From Streptomyces kanamyceticus (GTDB lineage Bacteria > Actinomycetota > Actinomycetes > Streptomycetales > Streptomycetaceae), in contig NZ_CP023699.1 of the NCBI RefSeq assembly GCF_008704495.1, positions 3,844,001-3,908,000 of the forward strand: a stretch of DNA of 64,000 nt, written 5' to 3'. This document shows positions 41,730 to 50,944 of this stretch, piece after piece. Under the pieces are notes generated by a model that was given only the letters and a program-made list of their open reading frames with translations, was not told where the DNA came from and made no database searches. Both the position numbers and the translations under genes were made by a program. The number at the start of each line of letters is the position of its first letter. Position 1 is the first letter of the stretch.

Positions 41730-42527
41730 CTACTCCCCGGGCCACTCCGGCTTCCGCTTCTCGTTGAACGCGGCGACGCCCTCCACCCGGTCCCCGGAGA
41801 ACGCCACATCGCGCCACGCCGCGTCCTCCACCTCAAGCCCCGCACGCAGGTCGAGCCCCTGCCCGAGGCGCAGCGCGCGCTTGGCGGCGCGCAGCCCGAC
41901 GGGCGAGTTGGCGGCCATGCGGGCGCCGAGCGCGAGCGCTTCCGTGCGGGCCTCGTCCCCCTCGACCAGCACGTCCACCAGACCCAACTCCCGCGCCTCC
42001 GCGGCCTCCACGCGCCGCGCGGAGAAGATCAGCTCGGCCGCGCGGGCGGCCCCGACGCGGCGCGGCAGCAGCTGGGTGCCGCCGCCACCGGGGATGACGC
42101 CGACCGACACCTCGGGGAGCCCGACCACCGCGGTCGAGTCGGCGACGATCACGTCGCACGACAGCGCGAGCTCGAACCCACCGCCAAGGGCGAAGCCGTG
42201 CACGGCGGCGATCGTCGGCATGGGCAGTTCGAGCACACCGCCGTAAGCACCACGCGAAGTGGGCCGCTGACGGCGCAACTCGGCGTCGCTGAAGGAGTTC
42301 CGCTCCTTGAGGTCGGCGCCGACGCAGAAGGCCCGCTCATGGGTGGAGGTCAGGACGACGACGCGGGCGGCGCGGTCGTCCGTCAGCGCGGCGCAGGCGG
42401 CGGCGATGGAGCGCCCCATCTCCGCCGAGACGGCGTTCATGGCCTTCGGCCGGTCGAGAACGAGCTCGACGACGTGCCCGTGCCGCCTGACCGCCACGTA
42501 CTCCCCGTACCGCTGCTCGTCACCCAT
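41730..42527 (-). CDS. Enoyl-CoA hydratase/isomerase (crotonase family)
   Basis: 265 aa from ATG 42527 with GGAGGAG upstream. HGFALGGGFELALSCD near residue 110 forms the oxyanion hole and carries the first catalytic Glu; GLPEVSVGVIPGGGGTQLLPR near 137 has the second. Both catalytic glutamates are present, so hydration of 2-enoyl-CoA in beta-oxidation or amino-acid breakdown is expected. It sits between the GGDEF and adenylate cyclase genes on the same strand, about 80-100 bp from each. Confidence 0.93.
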   Translation of the reverse strand: MGDEQRYGEYVAVRRHGHVVELVLDRPKAMNAVSAEMGRSIAAACAALTDDRAARVVVLTSTHERAFCVGADLKERNSFSDAELRRQRPTSRGAYGGVLELPMPTIAAVHGFALGGGFELALSCDVIVADSTAVVGLPEVSVGVIPGGGGTQLLPRRVGAARAAELIFSARRVEAAEARELGLVDVLVEGDEARTEALALGARMAANSPVGLRAAKRALRLGQGLDLRAGLEVEDAAWRDVAFSGDRVEGVAAFNEKRKPEWPGE

Positions 42528-42605
42528 GACGCCTCCTCCACCCGGTTAACGACCGTTACCGAAGGATCATGTCAGCCGCCCCGACCCCAGTGGAAGGGCC
42601 TGCGG

Positions 42606-43736
42606 TCAGCTCCTGCGGGCGAGCAGCCAGGGCTCGACGACCCCGAGCCCGCGCACCGGCCGCTGCCACATCGGCTGCAGGGCGAAGCGGTAGGTGGGCG
42701 GCTCCTCGCCCTCCTTCTCCGCACGCTCGGCCAGCGCGGCGGCGTCCGCCTCGGAGGCGGGCGCGTCACGGGTGCGCGTCAGCTCCTCGGCGAAGGCCCC
42801 GTCCACGAGGACGGCGTCCCGGGGAGCTATCGACGTGAGCCGGGACGCGAGGTTCACGGTCGTGCCGAAGACGTCGCCCATGCGCGTGGTCACGGTCCCG
42901 AAGGCGATGCCGACGCGCAGCTCGGGCATGGTCTCGTCGTTGGCCATGGTCTCGATAAGCCGCAGCGCGATCTCCGCGGCGGTCCCGGCGTCGTCGGCGG
43001 CGTACAGCACCTCGTCGCCCAGCGTCTTGATGAGCCGCCCGCCGTGCGCGGCCACCAGGTCGGCGGCGGTGGTCTCGAAGGCCTCGACGAGCTCCCCGAG
43101 CTCCTCTTCCTCCATACGCCGGGTCAGCCGCGTGAAGCCCACGAGATCGGCGAATCCGACCGCGAGCCGCCGGTCGACCATCTCCTCGTCGTCGGCGGCC
43201 TGCACCACCCGCCCCGTGGCCGCGGCGAGCTGGCGCCGCCACACATAGACGAGGAACTCCTCCAGCTCGGGCAGGAGCAGCTCGACGAGCGGATAGGTGA
43301 CTTCCGTACGGGTCATCCCGGGCTCGGGCGGTTCGGTGAGGCCCTCCAGGAACGAGTCGATCTGCCACTCCGCGAGCCGCGCGGTGGTCTGCCCCGTCGA
43401 CCGCGCCACCTGCACGGCCATGGCCTCGCTCAGCAGCCCCGCCTCGACGAGCCCTGCGAGCCGCCGCAGCGCGAGGACGTCGGCCTCGGTCAGCGCCTTG
43501 GCCTGCCCGATGTCGGGGAAGCCCATGGCCCGCCAGAACCGCGAGGCCAGCTCCATGGACACGCCCGCGCTGCGAGCCGCCTGGAAGGGCGTATAGCGAC
43601 GATCGGCCCCGAGGATCAACTGCTCAAGCCTGAGAGCGAGGGGATCCTTCTCCGGATCCTCGGACTTCTCGTCCACTTCGGGGACCCCGGCGCCCACTTC
43701 CGGTACCTCGCCGGATCCCGTGTCGTCGACGGTCAC
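42606..43736 (-). CDS. cya: Class III adenylate cyclase (cytosolic)
   Basis: 376 aa from GTG 43736. An acidic N-terminus, a helical pH-sensor-like regulatory domain (about 45-165: SMELASRFWRAMGFPDIGQAKALTEADVLALRRL), then the cyclase domain from about 190. Metal-binding Asp in VGFADLVGFTRL and in KTLGDEVLYAADD, the latter with the adenine-selecting Lys; transition-state Asn and Arg in TTVNLASRL. No membrane segments. In S. coelicolor the cAMP from Cya is needed for normal germination. Likely the organism's main cAMP source. Confidence 0.93.
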   Translation of the reverse strand: MTVDDTGSGEVPEVGAGVPEVDEKSEDPEKDPLALRLEQLILGADRRYTPFQAARSAGVSMELASRFWRAMGFPDIGQAKALTEADVLALRRLAGLVEAGLLSEAMAVQVARSTGQTTARLAEWQIDSFLEGLTEPPEPGMTRTEVTYPLVELLLPELEEFLVYVWRRQLAAATGRVVQAADDEEMVDRRLAVGFADLVGFTRLTRRMEEEELGELVEAFETTAADLVAAHGGRLIKTLGDEVLYAADDAGTAAEIALRLIETMANDETMPELRVGIAFGTVTTRMGDVFGTTVNLASRLTSIAPRDAVLVDGAFAEELTRTRDAPASEADAAALAERAEKEGEEPPTYRFALQPMWQRPVRGLGVVEPWLLARRS

Positions 43737-43908
43737 GCCTGCTGCCCTTCCGATCTGCCGCGGTCAGGTATCGACCGGCGCCAACTTTACGGCAGGTGTG
43801 CCGCACCTCACTCCCGACTCCCGTGACGTTCCTCTTGACCTACGCCCCGAGCGTCGGCGACGGCGCTTGCGCCCACCCGCCCGCACCGTGGCCGGTGCCC
43901 CCGTTCCC

Positions 43909-44150
43909 GCCCCTCGGCGCCGGGGGCTGTGCCCACCCTTCCCCAAGCTCTCGGCTCCGCTCGAGCAGGGGAGACCCCACTCGCCCTGCGGCACGATTGC
44001 CCACAGCAGAGCGCGCCCGCAGCCGCCATCCGGCCCGAGGGGACGTGGCGGTATGTCCGCCCGGAGCACTGGGGGCCACGAGCCGAGGTGCCCAAAAGGT
44101 GGCAAGGCTCTGGGACGGCGAGGACGGACATACCGCCGCGGCCCCGCCCC
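43909..44150. repeat. Composite structured repeat, copy B
   Basis: Fills most of the 430-bp gene-free gap between cya and birA. The left block (43909 to about 43990) reads GCCCCTCGGC, GGGGGCTGTGCCCACCC, CCCCAAGCTC and TCGAGCAGGGGAGACC, as in copy C. After a variable linker, the right block (44034-44150) has perfect 13-bp arms GGCGGTATGTCCG (44047-44059) and CGGACATACCGCC (44125-44137) around a 65-base core with an inner GAGCC/GGCTC stem. The rest of the gap (43737-43908) shows no gene and no clear signal. Confidence 0.85.
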
Positions 44151-44166
44151 TACGACGACGAGGCGC

Positions 44167-45030
44167 TCACCCGGCCCCCCGCAGATGCACGATGTCCCCG
44201 GCCCCCACCGGCTGCTGCACCCCGTCCTCCGTGGCAAGCACGAGCCGCCCGTCCCCGTCGACGGCGACGGCCTCCCCCGTGATCGACCGGTCCCCCGGCA
44301 GCTCGGCCCGCACCGTACGCCCCAAGGTCGCGCACCCCGCCGCGTACGTCTCCTGAAGCCGGGAGGCCCCCGGATCCCCGCCCGCGGCCCGCCAGTCCCC
44401 GTACCACTGCTCGAACGACCGCAGCACGGCCCGCAGCAACGGATCCCGGTCCGTGGTGGCCGCCCCCGCAAGACCCAACGACCCCGCGGTCGGCACCGGC
44501 AGCTCGTCCTCGCGCAGCGTCACGTTGAGCCCGACGCCCACCACGACACCGCCCCCGTCGACGGGCCCGGCCCGCTCCGCGAGGATCCCCCCGGCCTTGC
44601 GTTCGGCGCCCTTCACAGTCACCAGCAGGTCATTGGGCCACTTGAGTGCGGTGTCCACCCCGGCCGCCCGCGAGAGCCCCGTGGCGACGGCGACACCGGT
44701 GAGCAGCGGCAGCCACCCCCACCGCTCGACGGGCACTTCGGCGGGCTTGAGCAGCACGGAGAAGAAGAGCCCCGACCGGGCGGGAGCGGACCACTGCCGA
44801 TCGAGCCGCCCCCGCCCCGCGCTCTGCTCCTCGGCGACGAGGACGGCCCCTTCGGGGAGCTCACCGGCCCGCCCCACGAGATCGCTGTTGGTGGACCCGG
44901 TACTGGCGACCACGTCCAAGGAGGTCCACAGACCGCCCTCGCGAACGAGAGCGCGCCGCAGCGAAGCGGCGTTCAGCGGCGGCCTGTCCAGGTCGGACCA
45001 GCGATTGTCTTCAGCATCTGACGACGTCAT
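44167..45030 (-). CDS. birA: Biotin-[acetyl-CoA carboxylase] ligase BirA
   Basis: 287 aa from ATG 45030. Activates biotin with ATP and attaches it to the carboxylase carrier Lys. SAGRGRLDRQW near residue 70 is the biotinyl-AMP binding loop, LKWPNDLLV near 128 and KAGGILAE follow, with a C-terminal SH3-like domain (GDRSITGEAVAVDGDGRLVL). No N-terminal DNA-binding domain, so it is a class I ligase and not a repressor. TAGGGT lies seven bases before the ATG with no Shine-Dalgarno, suggesting leaderless translation. Divergent from its likely client operon. Confidence 0.95.
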   Translation of the reverse strand: MTSSDAEDNRWSDLDRPPLNAASLRRALVREGGLWTSLDVVASTGSTNSDLVGRAGELPEGAVLVAEEQSAGRGRLDRQWSAPARSGLFFSVLLKPAEVPVERWGWLPLLTGVAVATGLSRAAGVDTALKWPNDLLVTVKGAERKAGGILAERAGPVDGGGVVVGVGLNVTLREDELPVPTAGSLGLAGAATTDRDPLLRAVLRSFEQWYGDWRAAGGDPGASRLQETYAAGCATLGRTVRAELPGDRSITGEAVAVDGDGRLVLATEDGVQQPVGAGDIVHLRGAG

Positions 45031-45070
45031 GCAAGCCACCCTAGGTGTGGTAAACGCCGCACTGCCGATC

Positions 45071-45088
45071 CGTATCGGCGCCGATACG
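45071..45088. promoter_or_regulatory. 18-bp palindrome upstream of the carboxylase beta subunit
   Basis: CGTATCGGCGCCGATACG is a perfect palindrome in the divergent birA/carboxylase gap, 41 bp from birA and about 100 bp before the beta-subunit start. TACGCT at 45084-45089 could be a rightward -10 within it. Probably a repressor site for one or both genes; regulator unknown. Confidence 0.6.
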
Positions 45089-45189
45089 CTACGGGTCAGT
45101 AGCAAGCCGCACCGCAGGCCGCCACCGGCCGCAAGCAGCCGCCAGAAGTCGCCAGAAGCCCCGATGAGCAGGCAGGGAGCCGCATCCCT

Positions 45190-46764
45190 ATGTCCGAGAT
45201 CGACATCCACACGACCGCAGGCAAGCTCGCCGATCTGCAGCGCCGCATCGAGGAGGCCAAACACGCGGGTTCGGCGCGAGCGGTCGAGAAGCAGCACGCC
45301 AAGGGGAAGCTGACGGCGCGCGAGCGGATCGAACTCCTCCTCGACGAGGGGTCCTTCGTAGAACTGGACGAGTTCGCGCAGCACCGCTCGACCAACTTCG
45401 GTCTTGACCAGAACAGGCCGTACGGCGACGGCGTGGTGACCGGTTACGGCACCGTGGACGGCCGCCCGGTGGCCGTGTTCTCACAGGACTTCACGGTCTT
45501 CGGCGGCGCGCTCGGCGAGGTCTTCGGACAGAAGATCGTCAAGGTCATGGACTTCGCGCTGAAGACCGGCTGCCCGGTCATCGGCATCAACGACTCCGGC
45601 GGCGCCCGCATCCAGGAGGGCGTCATGGCCCTCGGCATGTACGGCGAGATCTTCCGCAGGAACACGCACGCCTCGGGCGTGATCCCGCAGATCTCCCTCG
45701 TCGTGGGGCCCTGCGCGGGCGGCGCGGTCTACTCCCCGGCGATCACCGACTTCACGGTGATGGTCGACCAGACGTCGCACATGTTCATCACGGGCCCGGA
45801 CGTCATCAAGACGGTCACGGGAGAGGACGTCGGCTTCGAGGAACTCGGCGGCGCCCGCACCCACAACTCCACGTCGGGCGTGGCCCACCACATGGCGGGC
45901 GACGAGAAGGACGCGATCGACTACGTCAAGTCCCTGCTCTCCTACCTGCCTTCGAACAACCTCAGCGATCCCCCGGCCTTCCCCGAGGAGGCGGACCTGG
46001 CGCCGACGGACGAGGACCGCGAGCTCGACACCCTCATCCCGGACAGCGCCAACCAGCCGTACGACATGCACACGGTGATCGAACACGTCCTGGACGACGC
46101 CGAGTTCTTCGAGACGCAGTCGCTGTTCGCGCCGAACATCCTCACCGGCTTCGGCCGGATCGAGGGCCGCCCGGTGGGCATCGTCGCCAACCAGCCGACG
46201 CAGTTCGCGGGGTGCCTGAACATCGACGCCTCCGAGAAGGGCGCCCGCTTCGTCCGCACCTGCGACGCGTTCAACGTCCCGGTCATCACCTTCGTCGACG
46301 TGCCGGGCTTCCTGCCGGGCGTCGAGCAGGAGCACACGGGCATCATCCGGCGCGGCGCGAAGCTGATCTACGCGTACGCGGAAGCCACCGTCCCCCTCAT
46401 CACCGTCATCACGCGCAAGGCGTTCGGCGGCGCGTACGACGTGATGGGCTCCAAGCACCTGGGCGCCGACCTCAACCTGGCCTGGCCGACCGCGCAGATC
46501 GCGGTGATGGGCGCGCAGGGAGCGGTGAACATCCTGCACCGCCGCACGATCGCGGCGGCGGAGGACCAGGAGGCGACGCGGGCCCAGCTGATCCAGGAGT
46601 ACGAGGACACGCTCCTCAACCCGTACACGGCGGCCGAGCGCGGCTACATCGACGCGGTCGTCATGCCGTCGGAGACCCGCGCCCACCTCGTACGCGGCCT
46701 GCGTCAGCTGCGGACGAAGCGGGAATCCCTCCCCCCGAAGAAGCACGGCAACATCCCCCTCTAG
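45190..46764 (+). CDS. pccB: Acyl-CoA carboxylase beta (carboxyltransferase) subunit
   Basis: 524 aa. Transfers CO2 from carboxybiotin to acetyl- or propionyl-CoA, giving malonyl- or methylmalonyl-CoA for fatty acids and polyketides. The crotonase-fold halves are visible: [20 protein letters not shown] and [12 protein letters not shown] in the first, [35 protein letters not shown] and [18 protein letters not shown] in the second. The residue corresponding to the AccB/PccB specificity Asp/Ile position cannot be aligned by eye, but the tight pairing with an epsilon gene and the neighbourhood match the PccB complex of S. coelicolor. Confidence 0.92.
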   Translation: MSEIDIHTTAGKLADLQRRIEEAKHAGSARAVEKQHAKGKLTARERIELLLDEGSFVELDEFAQHRSTNFGLDQNRPYGDGVVTGYGTVDGRPVAVFSQDFTVFGGALGEVFGQKIVKVMDFALKTGCPVIGINDSGGARIQEGVMALGMYGEIFRRNTHASGVIPQISLVVGPCAGGAVYSPAITDFTVMVDQTSHMFITGPDVIKTVTGEDVGFEELGGARTHNSTSGVAHHMAGDEKDAIDYVKSLLSYLPSNNLSDPPAFPEEADLAPTDEDRELDTLIPDSANQPYDMHTVIEHVLDDAEFFETQSLFAPNILTGFGRIEGRPVGIVANQPTQFAGCLNIDASEKGARFVRTCDAFNVPVITFVDVPGFLPGVEQEHTGIIRRGAKLIYAYAEATVPLITVITRKAFGGAYDVMGSKHLGADLNLAWPTAQIAVMGAQGAVNILHRRTIAAAEDQEATRAQLIQEYEDTLLNPYTAAERGYIDAVVMPSETRAHLVRGLRQLRTKRESLPPKKHGNIPL

Positions 46765-46808
46765 TCCCCCAGCCCTCTCCCAGTCCCCCAGTCCCCCACG
46801 GAGCGGTC

Positions 46809-47015
46809 ATGATCAAGGTCGTACGGGGCAACCCGACCCCGGAGGAGCTCGCCGCCGCCTTGGCGGTGGTCCAGGCGCGCGCCGCGGCGGTGGCGAACCA
46901 GCCGTCCGGCGCGCCCACGCCCCCCGACGCGTGGGCCGACCCCGCGCGCGTGGCCCGCCACCGGCTGCCCGCGCCGGGCCCCACGTCCTGGGGCCGCAGC
47001 TACTGGCCCGGCTAG
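46809..47015 (+). CDS. pccE: Acyl-CoA carboxylase epsilon subunit
   Basis: 68 aa. [26 protein letters not shown] is the conserved helical core of the small epsilon subunit found only in actinobacterial acyl-CoA carboxylases; the C-terminus [27 protein letters not shown] is also typical. It stabilises and stimulates the alpha-beta complex. GGAG precedes ATG 46809, 44 bp after the beta-subunit stop, so both are one operon. Confidence 0.93.
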   Translation: MIKVVRGNPTPEELAAALAVVQARAAAVANQPSGAPTPPDAWADPARVARHRLPAPGPTSWGRSYWPG

Positions 47016-47058
47016 TACTGCCGTACCCGCCCAACTCACCGAGCGGGCCCGGGGAACT

Positions 47059-47074
47059 TGAGTACGCGTACTCA
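47059..47074. promoter_or_regulatory. 16-bp palindrome before small membrane gene and maf
   Basis: TGAGTACGCGTACTCA, perfect, 35 bp upstream of the start at 47110. The centre TACGCGTA resembles, but is not the same as, the CTACGCGCGTAG palindromes at 56013 and 61237. Likely an operator or part of a promoter; binder unknown. Confidence 0.5.
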
Positions 47075-47109
47075 GGCGCCCCGGCCTCGCCGGCCGCAGT
47101 ATCGAAGGC

Positions 47110-47238
47110 ATGCTGTGGTCGGACCCGGAGAACAACCCGCCCAAGGACATGCGGGACATGCAGGCGAAGATGCGCCGTGCGGGACTCGTCCTTGCCCTGG
47201 CCATGGTGGTGGCGATGTTCGTCCTGGGCATCAGCTGA
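47110..47238 (+). CDS. 42-residue membrane peptide
   Basis: ATG 47110 to TGA 47238. [19 protein letters not shown], a short charged KMRRAG, then one helix [18 protein letters not shown] to the end. Short, but with strong codon-position GC bias and a sensible topology (cytoplasmic N-terminus). I recall equivalents between pccE and maf in other Streptomyces. Function unknown; maf starts 40 bp later. Confidence 0.75.
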   Translation: MLWSDPENNPPKDMRDMQAKMRRAGLVLALAMVVAMFVLGIS

Positions 47239-47278
47239 CGCGTGCCCCGCGCAACCGGCGGCTCGCTACCCTGGCCGC

Positions 47279-47884
47279 ATGAGTGATCCGCGCCGCCGTC
47301 TCGTGCTCGCCTCCCAGTCCCCCGCCCGCCTCGGGCTGCTCCGCCAGGCGGGCCTCGCCCCCGAGGTGATCGTCAGCGGGGTCGACGAGGACGCGGTCTC
47401 CGCACCCACCCCCGCCGAGCTCGCCCTGGCCCTCGCCGAGGCCAAGGCATCGGTGGTCGCTGCGCGCCCCGACGTCAAGGGCGCGCTGGTCATCGGCTGC
47501 GACTCGGTGCTCGAACTGGACGGACAGGCGCTCGGCAAGCCCGCCGACGCCGAGGAGGCGACCGCCCGCTGGAAGTCGATGCGCGGCCGCGCGGGCGTCC
47601 TGCAGACGGGCCACTGCGTCTACGACACCGCCTCCGGGCGGTACGCGTCGGGCACGGCGTCGACCGTGGTCCGCTTCGGCGAGCCCTCGGACGACGAGAT
47701 CGCCGCGTACGTCGCGAGCGGCGAACCGCTGCACGTGGCGGGGGCGTTCACGCTGGACGGCCGCTCGGCCCCGTTCATCGAGGGCATCGAGGGCGACCAC
47801 GGAAACGTCATCGGCCTCTCTCTGCCGCTCCTTCGCCGCCTGCTCGCGCAACTGGGCGTGGGCATCACGGAGTTGTGGGCCTGA
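47279..47884 (+). CDS. maf: Maf-family nucleotide pyrophosphatase
   Basis: 201 aa from ATG 47279. [19 protein letters not shown] at the start is the signature phosphate-binding segment, [22 protein letters not shown] holds the metal/catalytic Asp, and [37 protein letters not shown] closes the site. Members hydrolyse dTTP/UTP or modified nucleotides and affect septation. Actinobacterial maf sits in the carboxylase cluster, as here. TACCCT at 47267-47272 six bases before the ATG suggests a leaderless transcript. Confidence 0.94.
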   Translation: MSDPRRRLVLASQSPARLGLLRQAGLAPEVIVSGVDEDAVSAPTPAELALALAEAKASVVAARPDVKGALVIGCDSVLELDGQALGKPADAEEATARWKSMRGRAGVLQTGHCVYDTASGRYASGTASTVVRFGEPSDDEIAAYVASGEPLHVAGAFTLDGRSAPFIEGIEGDHGNVIGLSLPLLRRLLAQLGVGITELWA

Positions 47885-47924
47885 CCCCTCAGGCGGCCCC
47901 TCAGACGGCCCCTCGGGCGACTTC

Positions 47925-48380
47925 TCAGGCGGGCTGCGGGGCCCCGTCCTGGGGCACCTGACCCTCGCCGCCGCCCTCGTCCTGCCGCGCCTTCTTGTCG
48001 TACGCGACGAGCGTCAGGACGAGCAGGCCGAGGACGACCATCATGAACGCGAACGCGGGCCAGCCCGCCAGGCCGACGGAGAACGCGCCGAGCAGCGCGT
48101 GCACGACGGCGCAGCTGATCAGAAGCAGCCGCCCGAAGGTGCCGGGAGCGCGGTCGAGGGCGGCCGCGCGGATCAGGACGATGCCGCACAGCACGAGGTA
48201 GCCGCCGAAGAGGATGCCCGCGATCCAGGTCGACACGGTCATCGCGCGCGGGTCGAGACCGGCCAGGGACATGTCTTGCTTGTCGACGACGAGGCCGAGG
48301 AACCAGTTGAGGAGCGCGATGCCGACCGCCTCCGCGAAGAGAACGATCGCGCCCACCCAGGCCACCGGTCTGCGCGCCAC
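47925..48380 (-). CDS. Four-helix integral membrane protein, unknown function
   Basis: About 151 aa with the GTG at 48380 as start (GGTGGGG upstream); the frame stays open to a TTG at 48521, so an N-terminal extension is possible. Four hydrophobic segments follow: WVGAIVLFAEAVGIALLNWFL, ISTW-like IAGILFGGYLVLCGIVLI, LLLISCAVVHALLGAFSVGL and AFMMVVLGLLVLTLV. A charged tail ends EGQVPQDGAPQPA. Convergent with maf. Conserved neighbour of accA/maf in Streptomyces as I recall; no enzymatic motif. Confidence 0.75.
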   Translation of the reverse strand: MARRPVAWVGAIVLFAEAVGIALLNWFLGLVVDKQDMSLAGLDPRAMTVSTWIAGILFGGYLVLCGIVLIRAAALDRAPGTFGRLLLISCAVVHALLGAFSVGLAGWPAFAFMMVVLGLLVLTLVAYDKKARQDEGGGEGQVPQDGAPQPA

Positions 48381-48741
48381 GGCGCCCCACCCACTTTCCG
48401 CTGCTTCCGCTGTTACCCCAAGTACGTTCGAGCCATCGCGAACGCTACTAACGGGTAAACCCGGGGACAAGGGCTGCGCCGAAGGCAAAGAATCATTGGG
48501 CCATTCGTAGGGACTCCACAAAGAAAGGCGTCCCGCCGCAGCGCGGACTCACAGAGACCTTGGCCACACCGGAGGGCTAGGCTGCCGAGCAGGAAGCCTG
48601 CGTACCGTGGTACGACAAGGGATTTCACGGATCGGGCGAGCCTCGAATCACACTCCGTGTGGGCAAGCTCACCCTTGGGGACGGGTCGTAAGCCCGTGTC
48701 GGCAGTCCCTAAACTCGGCTTGTTTCAAGGAGGGAGCCATC
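48381..48741. promoter_or_regulatory. Gene-free region upstream of the carboxylase alpha subunit
   Basis: 361 bp. Contains CGTACC-GT-GGTACG, an inverted repeat at 48601-48614; TAAACT at 48710-48715, a fair -10 box 27 bases before the alpha-subunit start; and AAGGAGGGA (48727-48735), its Shine-Dalgarno. The left part may instead be an extended N-terminus of the membrane protein. No RNA gene recognised. Confidence 0.5.
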
Positions 48742-50517
48742 GTGCGCAAGGTGCTCATCGCCAACCGTGGCGAAATCGCTGTCCGTGTTGCTCGGGCATG
48801 CCGGGACGCAGGGATCGCGAGCGTAGCCGTCTACGCAGATCCCGACCGGGACGCTCTGCATGTACGGGCGGCCGATGAGGCGTTCGCGCTGGGCGGTGAC
48901 ACTCCGGCCACCAGCTACTTGGACATCTCCAAGGTGCTGGCCGCGGCCAAGGACGCGGGGGCGGACGCGATCCACCCCGGCTACGGATTCCTTTCGGAGA
49001 ACGCCGAGTTCGCGCAGGCCGTCATCGACGCGGGTCTGACCTGGATCGGCCCGCCGCCGCAGGCCATCCGTGATCTGGGCGACAAGGTCGCTGCGCGACA
49101 CATCGCGCAGCGTGCCGGTGCCCCGCTGGTCGCGGGCACCCCGGACCCGGTCTCGGGCTCCGACGAGGTCGTGGCCTTCGCCGAGGAGCACGGCCTGCCG
49201 ATCGCCATCAAGGCGGCGTTCGGCGGCGGCGGCCGCGGCCTGAAGGTCGCGAGGAACCTCGAAGAGGTCCCCGAGCTGTACGACTCCGCGGTGCGCGAGG
49301 CGGTGGCCGCCTTCGGCCGCGGCGAGTGCTTCGTGGAGCGCTACCTGGACAAGCCGCGGCACGTGGAGACCCAGTGCCTGGCCGACCAGCACGGCAACGT
49401 GGTCGTCGTCTCGACCCGTGACTGCTCGCTGCAGCGCCGCCACCAGAAGCTCGTCGAGGAGGCCCCCGCGCCGTTCCTCTCCGACGCCCAGGTCGAGGAG
49501 CTGTACAGCGCCTCGAAGGCGATCCTGAAGGAAGCCGGTTACGTCGGCGCGGGCACCGTCGAGTTCCTCGTCGGCGCCGACGGCACGATCTCCTTCCTGG
49601 AGGTCAACACCCGTCTGCAGGTCGAGCACCCGGTCACCGAAGAGGTGGCGGGCATCGACCTCGTACGCGAGATGTTCCGCATCGCCGACGGCGAGGAGCT
49701 GGGCTACGGCGACCCCGAACTGCGCGGCCACTCCTTCGAGTTCCGCATCAACGGCGAGGACCCGGGCCGGGGCTTCCTGCCCGCGCCCGGCACCGTCACC
49801 GCCTTCGCGCCGCCGTCGGGACCCGGTGTCCGCCTGGACGCGGGCGTCGAGTCGGGATCGGTCATCGGCCCGGCCTGGGACTCGCTCCTGGCCAAGCTGA
49901 TCGTGACGGGCGCGACGCGTGAGCAGGCGCTGCAGCGTGCCGCGCGTGCCCTGGACGAGTTCAACGTCGAGGGCATGGCCACGGCCATCCCGTTCCACCG
50001 TGCCGTCGTCAGGGACCCGGCGTTCGCGCCCGAACTGACCGGCTCCGACGCCCCGTTCACGATCTTCACGCGCTGGATCGAGACCGAGTTCGTCAACGAG
50101 ATCCCGGCCTTCGCCGCGCCCGCGGTGGACGCGGACGCCGACGAGGAGCCGGGCCGCGAGACGGTCGTCGTCGAGGTCGGCGGCAAGCGCCTCGAGGTGT
50201 CCCTCCCGTCCTCCCTGGGCATGACGATCGCGCGCACCGCGGCGGCGGGCGGCGCCCGTCCCAAGCGGCGCGCGGCCAAGAAGTCGGGCCCCGCCGCCTC
50301 CGGCGACACCCTCGCCTCGCCCATGCAGGGCACGATCGTCAAGGTCGCGGTCGAGGAGGGCCAGGAGGTCAACGAGGGCGACCTGATCGTCGTCCTGGAG
50401 GCCATGAAGATGGAACAGCCCCTGAACGCGCACCGTTCGGGCACGATCAAGGGCCTCACGGCGGAGGTGGGCGCGAGCCTTACCTCCGGTGCGGTCATCT
50501 GTGAGATCAAGGACTGA
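48742..50517 (+). CDS. accA2: Acyl-CoA carboxylase alpha subunit (biotin carboxylase + BCCP)
   Basis: 591 aa from GTG 48742 with AAGGAGGGA upstream. The biotin carboxylase domain starts [32 protein letters not shown] near residue 165 is the ATP-grasp loop, and [14 protein letters not shown] near 293 has the catalytic Glu/Arg. A linker with KRRAAKK leads to the biotin carrier domain, ending with EAMKMEQP, biotinylated at Lys556. It serves as shared alpha subunit for acetyl- and propionyl-CoA carboxylases, with PccB/PccE and BirA all encoded within 5 kb. Confidence 0.96.
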   Translation: MRKVLIANRGEIAVRVARACRDAGIASVAVYADPDRDALHVRAADEAFALGGDTPATSYLDISKVLAAAKDAGADAIHPGYGFLSENAEFAQAVIDAGLTWIGPPPQAIRDLGDKVAARHIAQRAGAPLVAGTPDPVSGSDEVVAFAEEHGLPIAIKAAFGGGGRGLKVARNLEEVPELYDSAVREAVAAFGRGECFVERYLDKPRHVETQCLADQHGNVVVVSTRDCSLQRRHQKLVEEAPAPFLSDAQVEELYSASKAILKEAGYVGAGTVEFLVGADGTISFLEVNTRLQVEHPVTEEVAGIDLVREMFRIADGEELGYGDPELRGHSFEFRINGEDPGRGFLPAPGTVTAFAPPSGPGVRLDAGVESGSVIGPAWDSLLAKLIVTGATREQALQRAARALDEFNVEGMATAIPFHRAVVRDPAFAPELTGSDAPFTIFTRWIETEFVNEIPAFAAPAVDADADEEPGRETVVVEVGGKRLEVSLPSSLGMTIARTAAAGGARPKRRAAKKSGPAASGDTLASPMQGTIVKVAVEEGQEVNEGDLIVVLEAMKMEQPLNAHRSGTIKGLTAEVGASLTSGAVICEIKD

Positions 50518-50579
50518 CTCGGCGACGGGGTCGCTGGGGCTCGGCGACGGGGGCTCCTGAAACTCGGCGACGGGGCCCC

Positions 50580-50713
50580 CTGGGGCTCCGCCCCAGACCC
50601 CGCTCCTCAAACGCCGGAGGGGCTGGATTTTCGCCCCGCCGGGCTGAGTACTCGCTGGTCGGGCTGAGTCGAATACGTGCCGGGCCGAGCTGGATGATCC
50701 AGCTCGGCCCGGC
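50580..50713. terminator. Hairpins after the carboxylase alpha gene
   Basis: CTGGGGC-TCC-GCCCCAG (50580-50596) is a 7-bp hairpin 63 bases after the stop, joined to CCTCAAACGCCGGAGGGGC, a dispersed element I know from many Streptomyces intergenic regions. A much stronger hairpin follows: arms GCCGGGCCGAGCTGGA (50679-50694) and its exact complement (50698-50713), 16 bp with a 3-base loop. These are the likely transcription stop. Confidence 0.7.
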
Positions 50714-50809
50714 GGCATTTCCGGCGCGACCCGGCGCACTTCCGGCCCGGCCCGGCGGTATTTCAGACTCGCCCGGCGGCACTTCAGACTCGGCCCGGCG
50801 GTATTTCAA
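50708..50809. repeat. Five tandem degenerate repeats, 21-22 bp period
   Basis: The unit CCCGGCGGYAYTTCA starts at 50708, 50730, 50751, 50772 and 50794, with spacings of 22, 21, 21 and 22 bp. The second unit lacks one G. The array begins inside the right arm of the 16-bp hairpin and ends in GTCCGGCGATTGAGGACGAACT, another dispersed Streptomyces motif. Together with the hairpins it fills the 427-bp gap 50518-50944; I see no gene there. Confidence 0.75.
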
Positions 50810-50944
50810 GCCCGTCCGGCGATTGAGGACGAACTCGGCGGAGCCGGTGATCGGCATCAGCCACGGCGCCGACCCGCATGCAACCGCCCCCAGCCCCACC
50901 GCGTCCTACCCCCACGTAGAACCGAAGACCACGGGGGGACTTCA

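Noticed and set aside
43737-43908. Plus-strand frames starting at about 43796
   Set aside because: Pro/Arg-rich translation of the repeat flank with no Shine-Dalgarno; considered non-coding.
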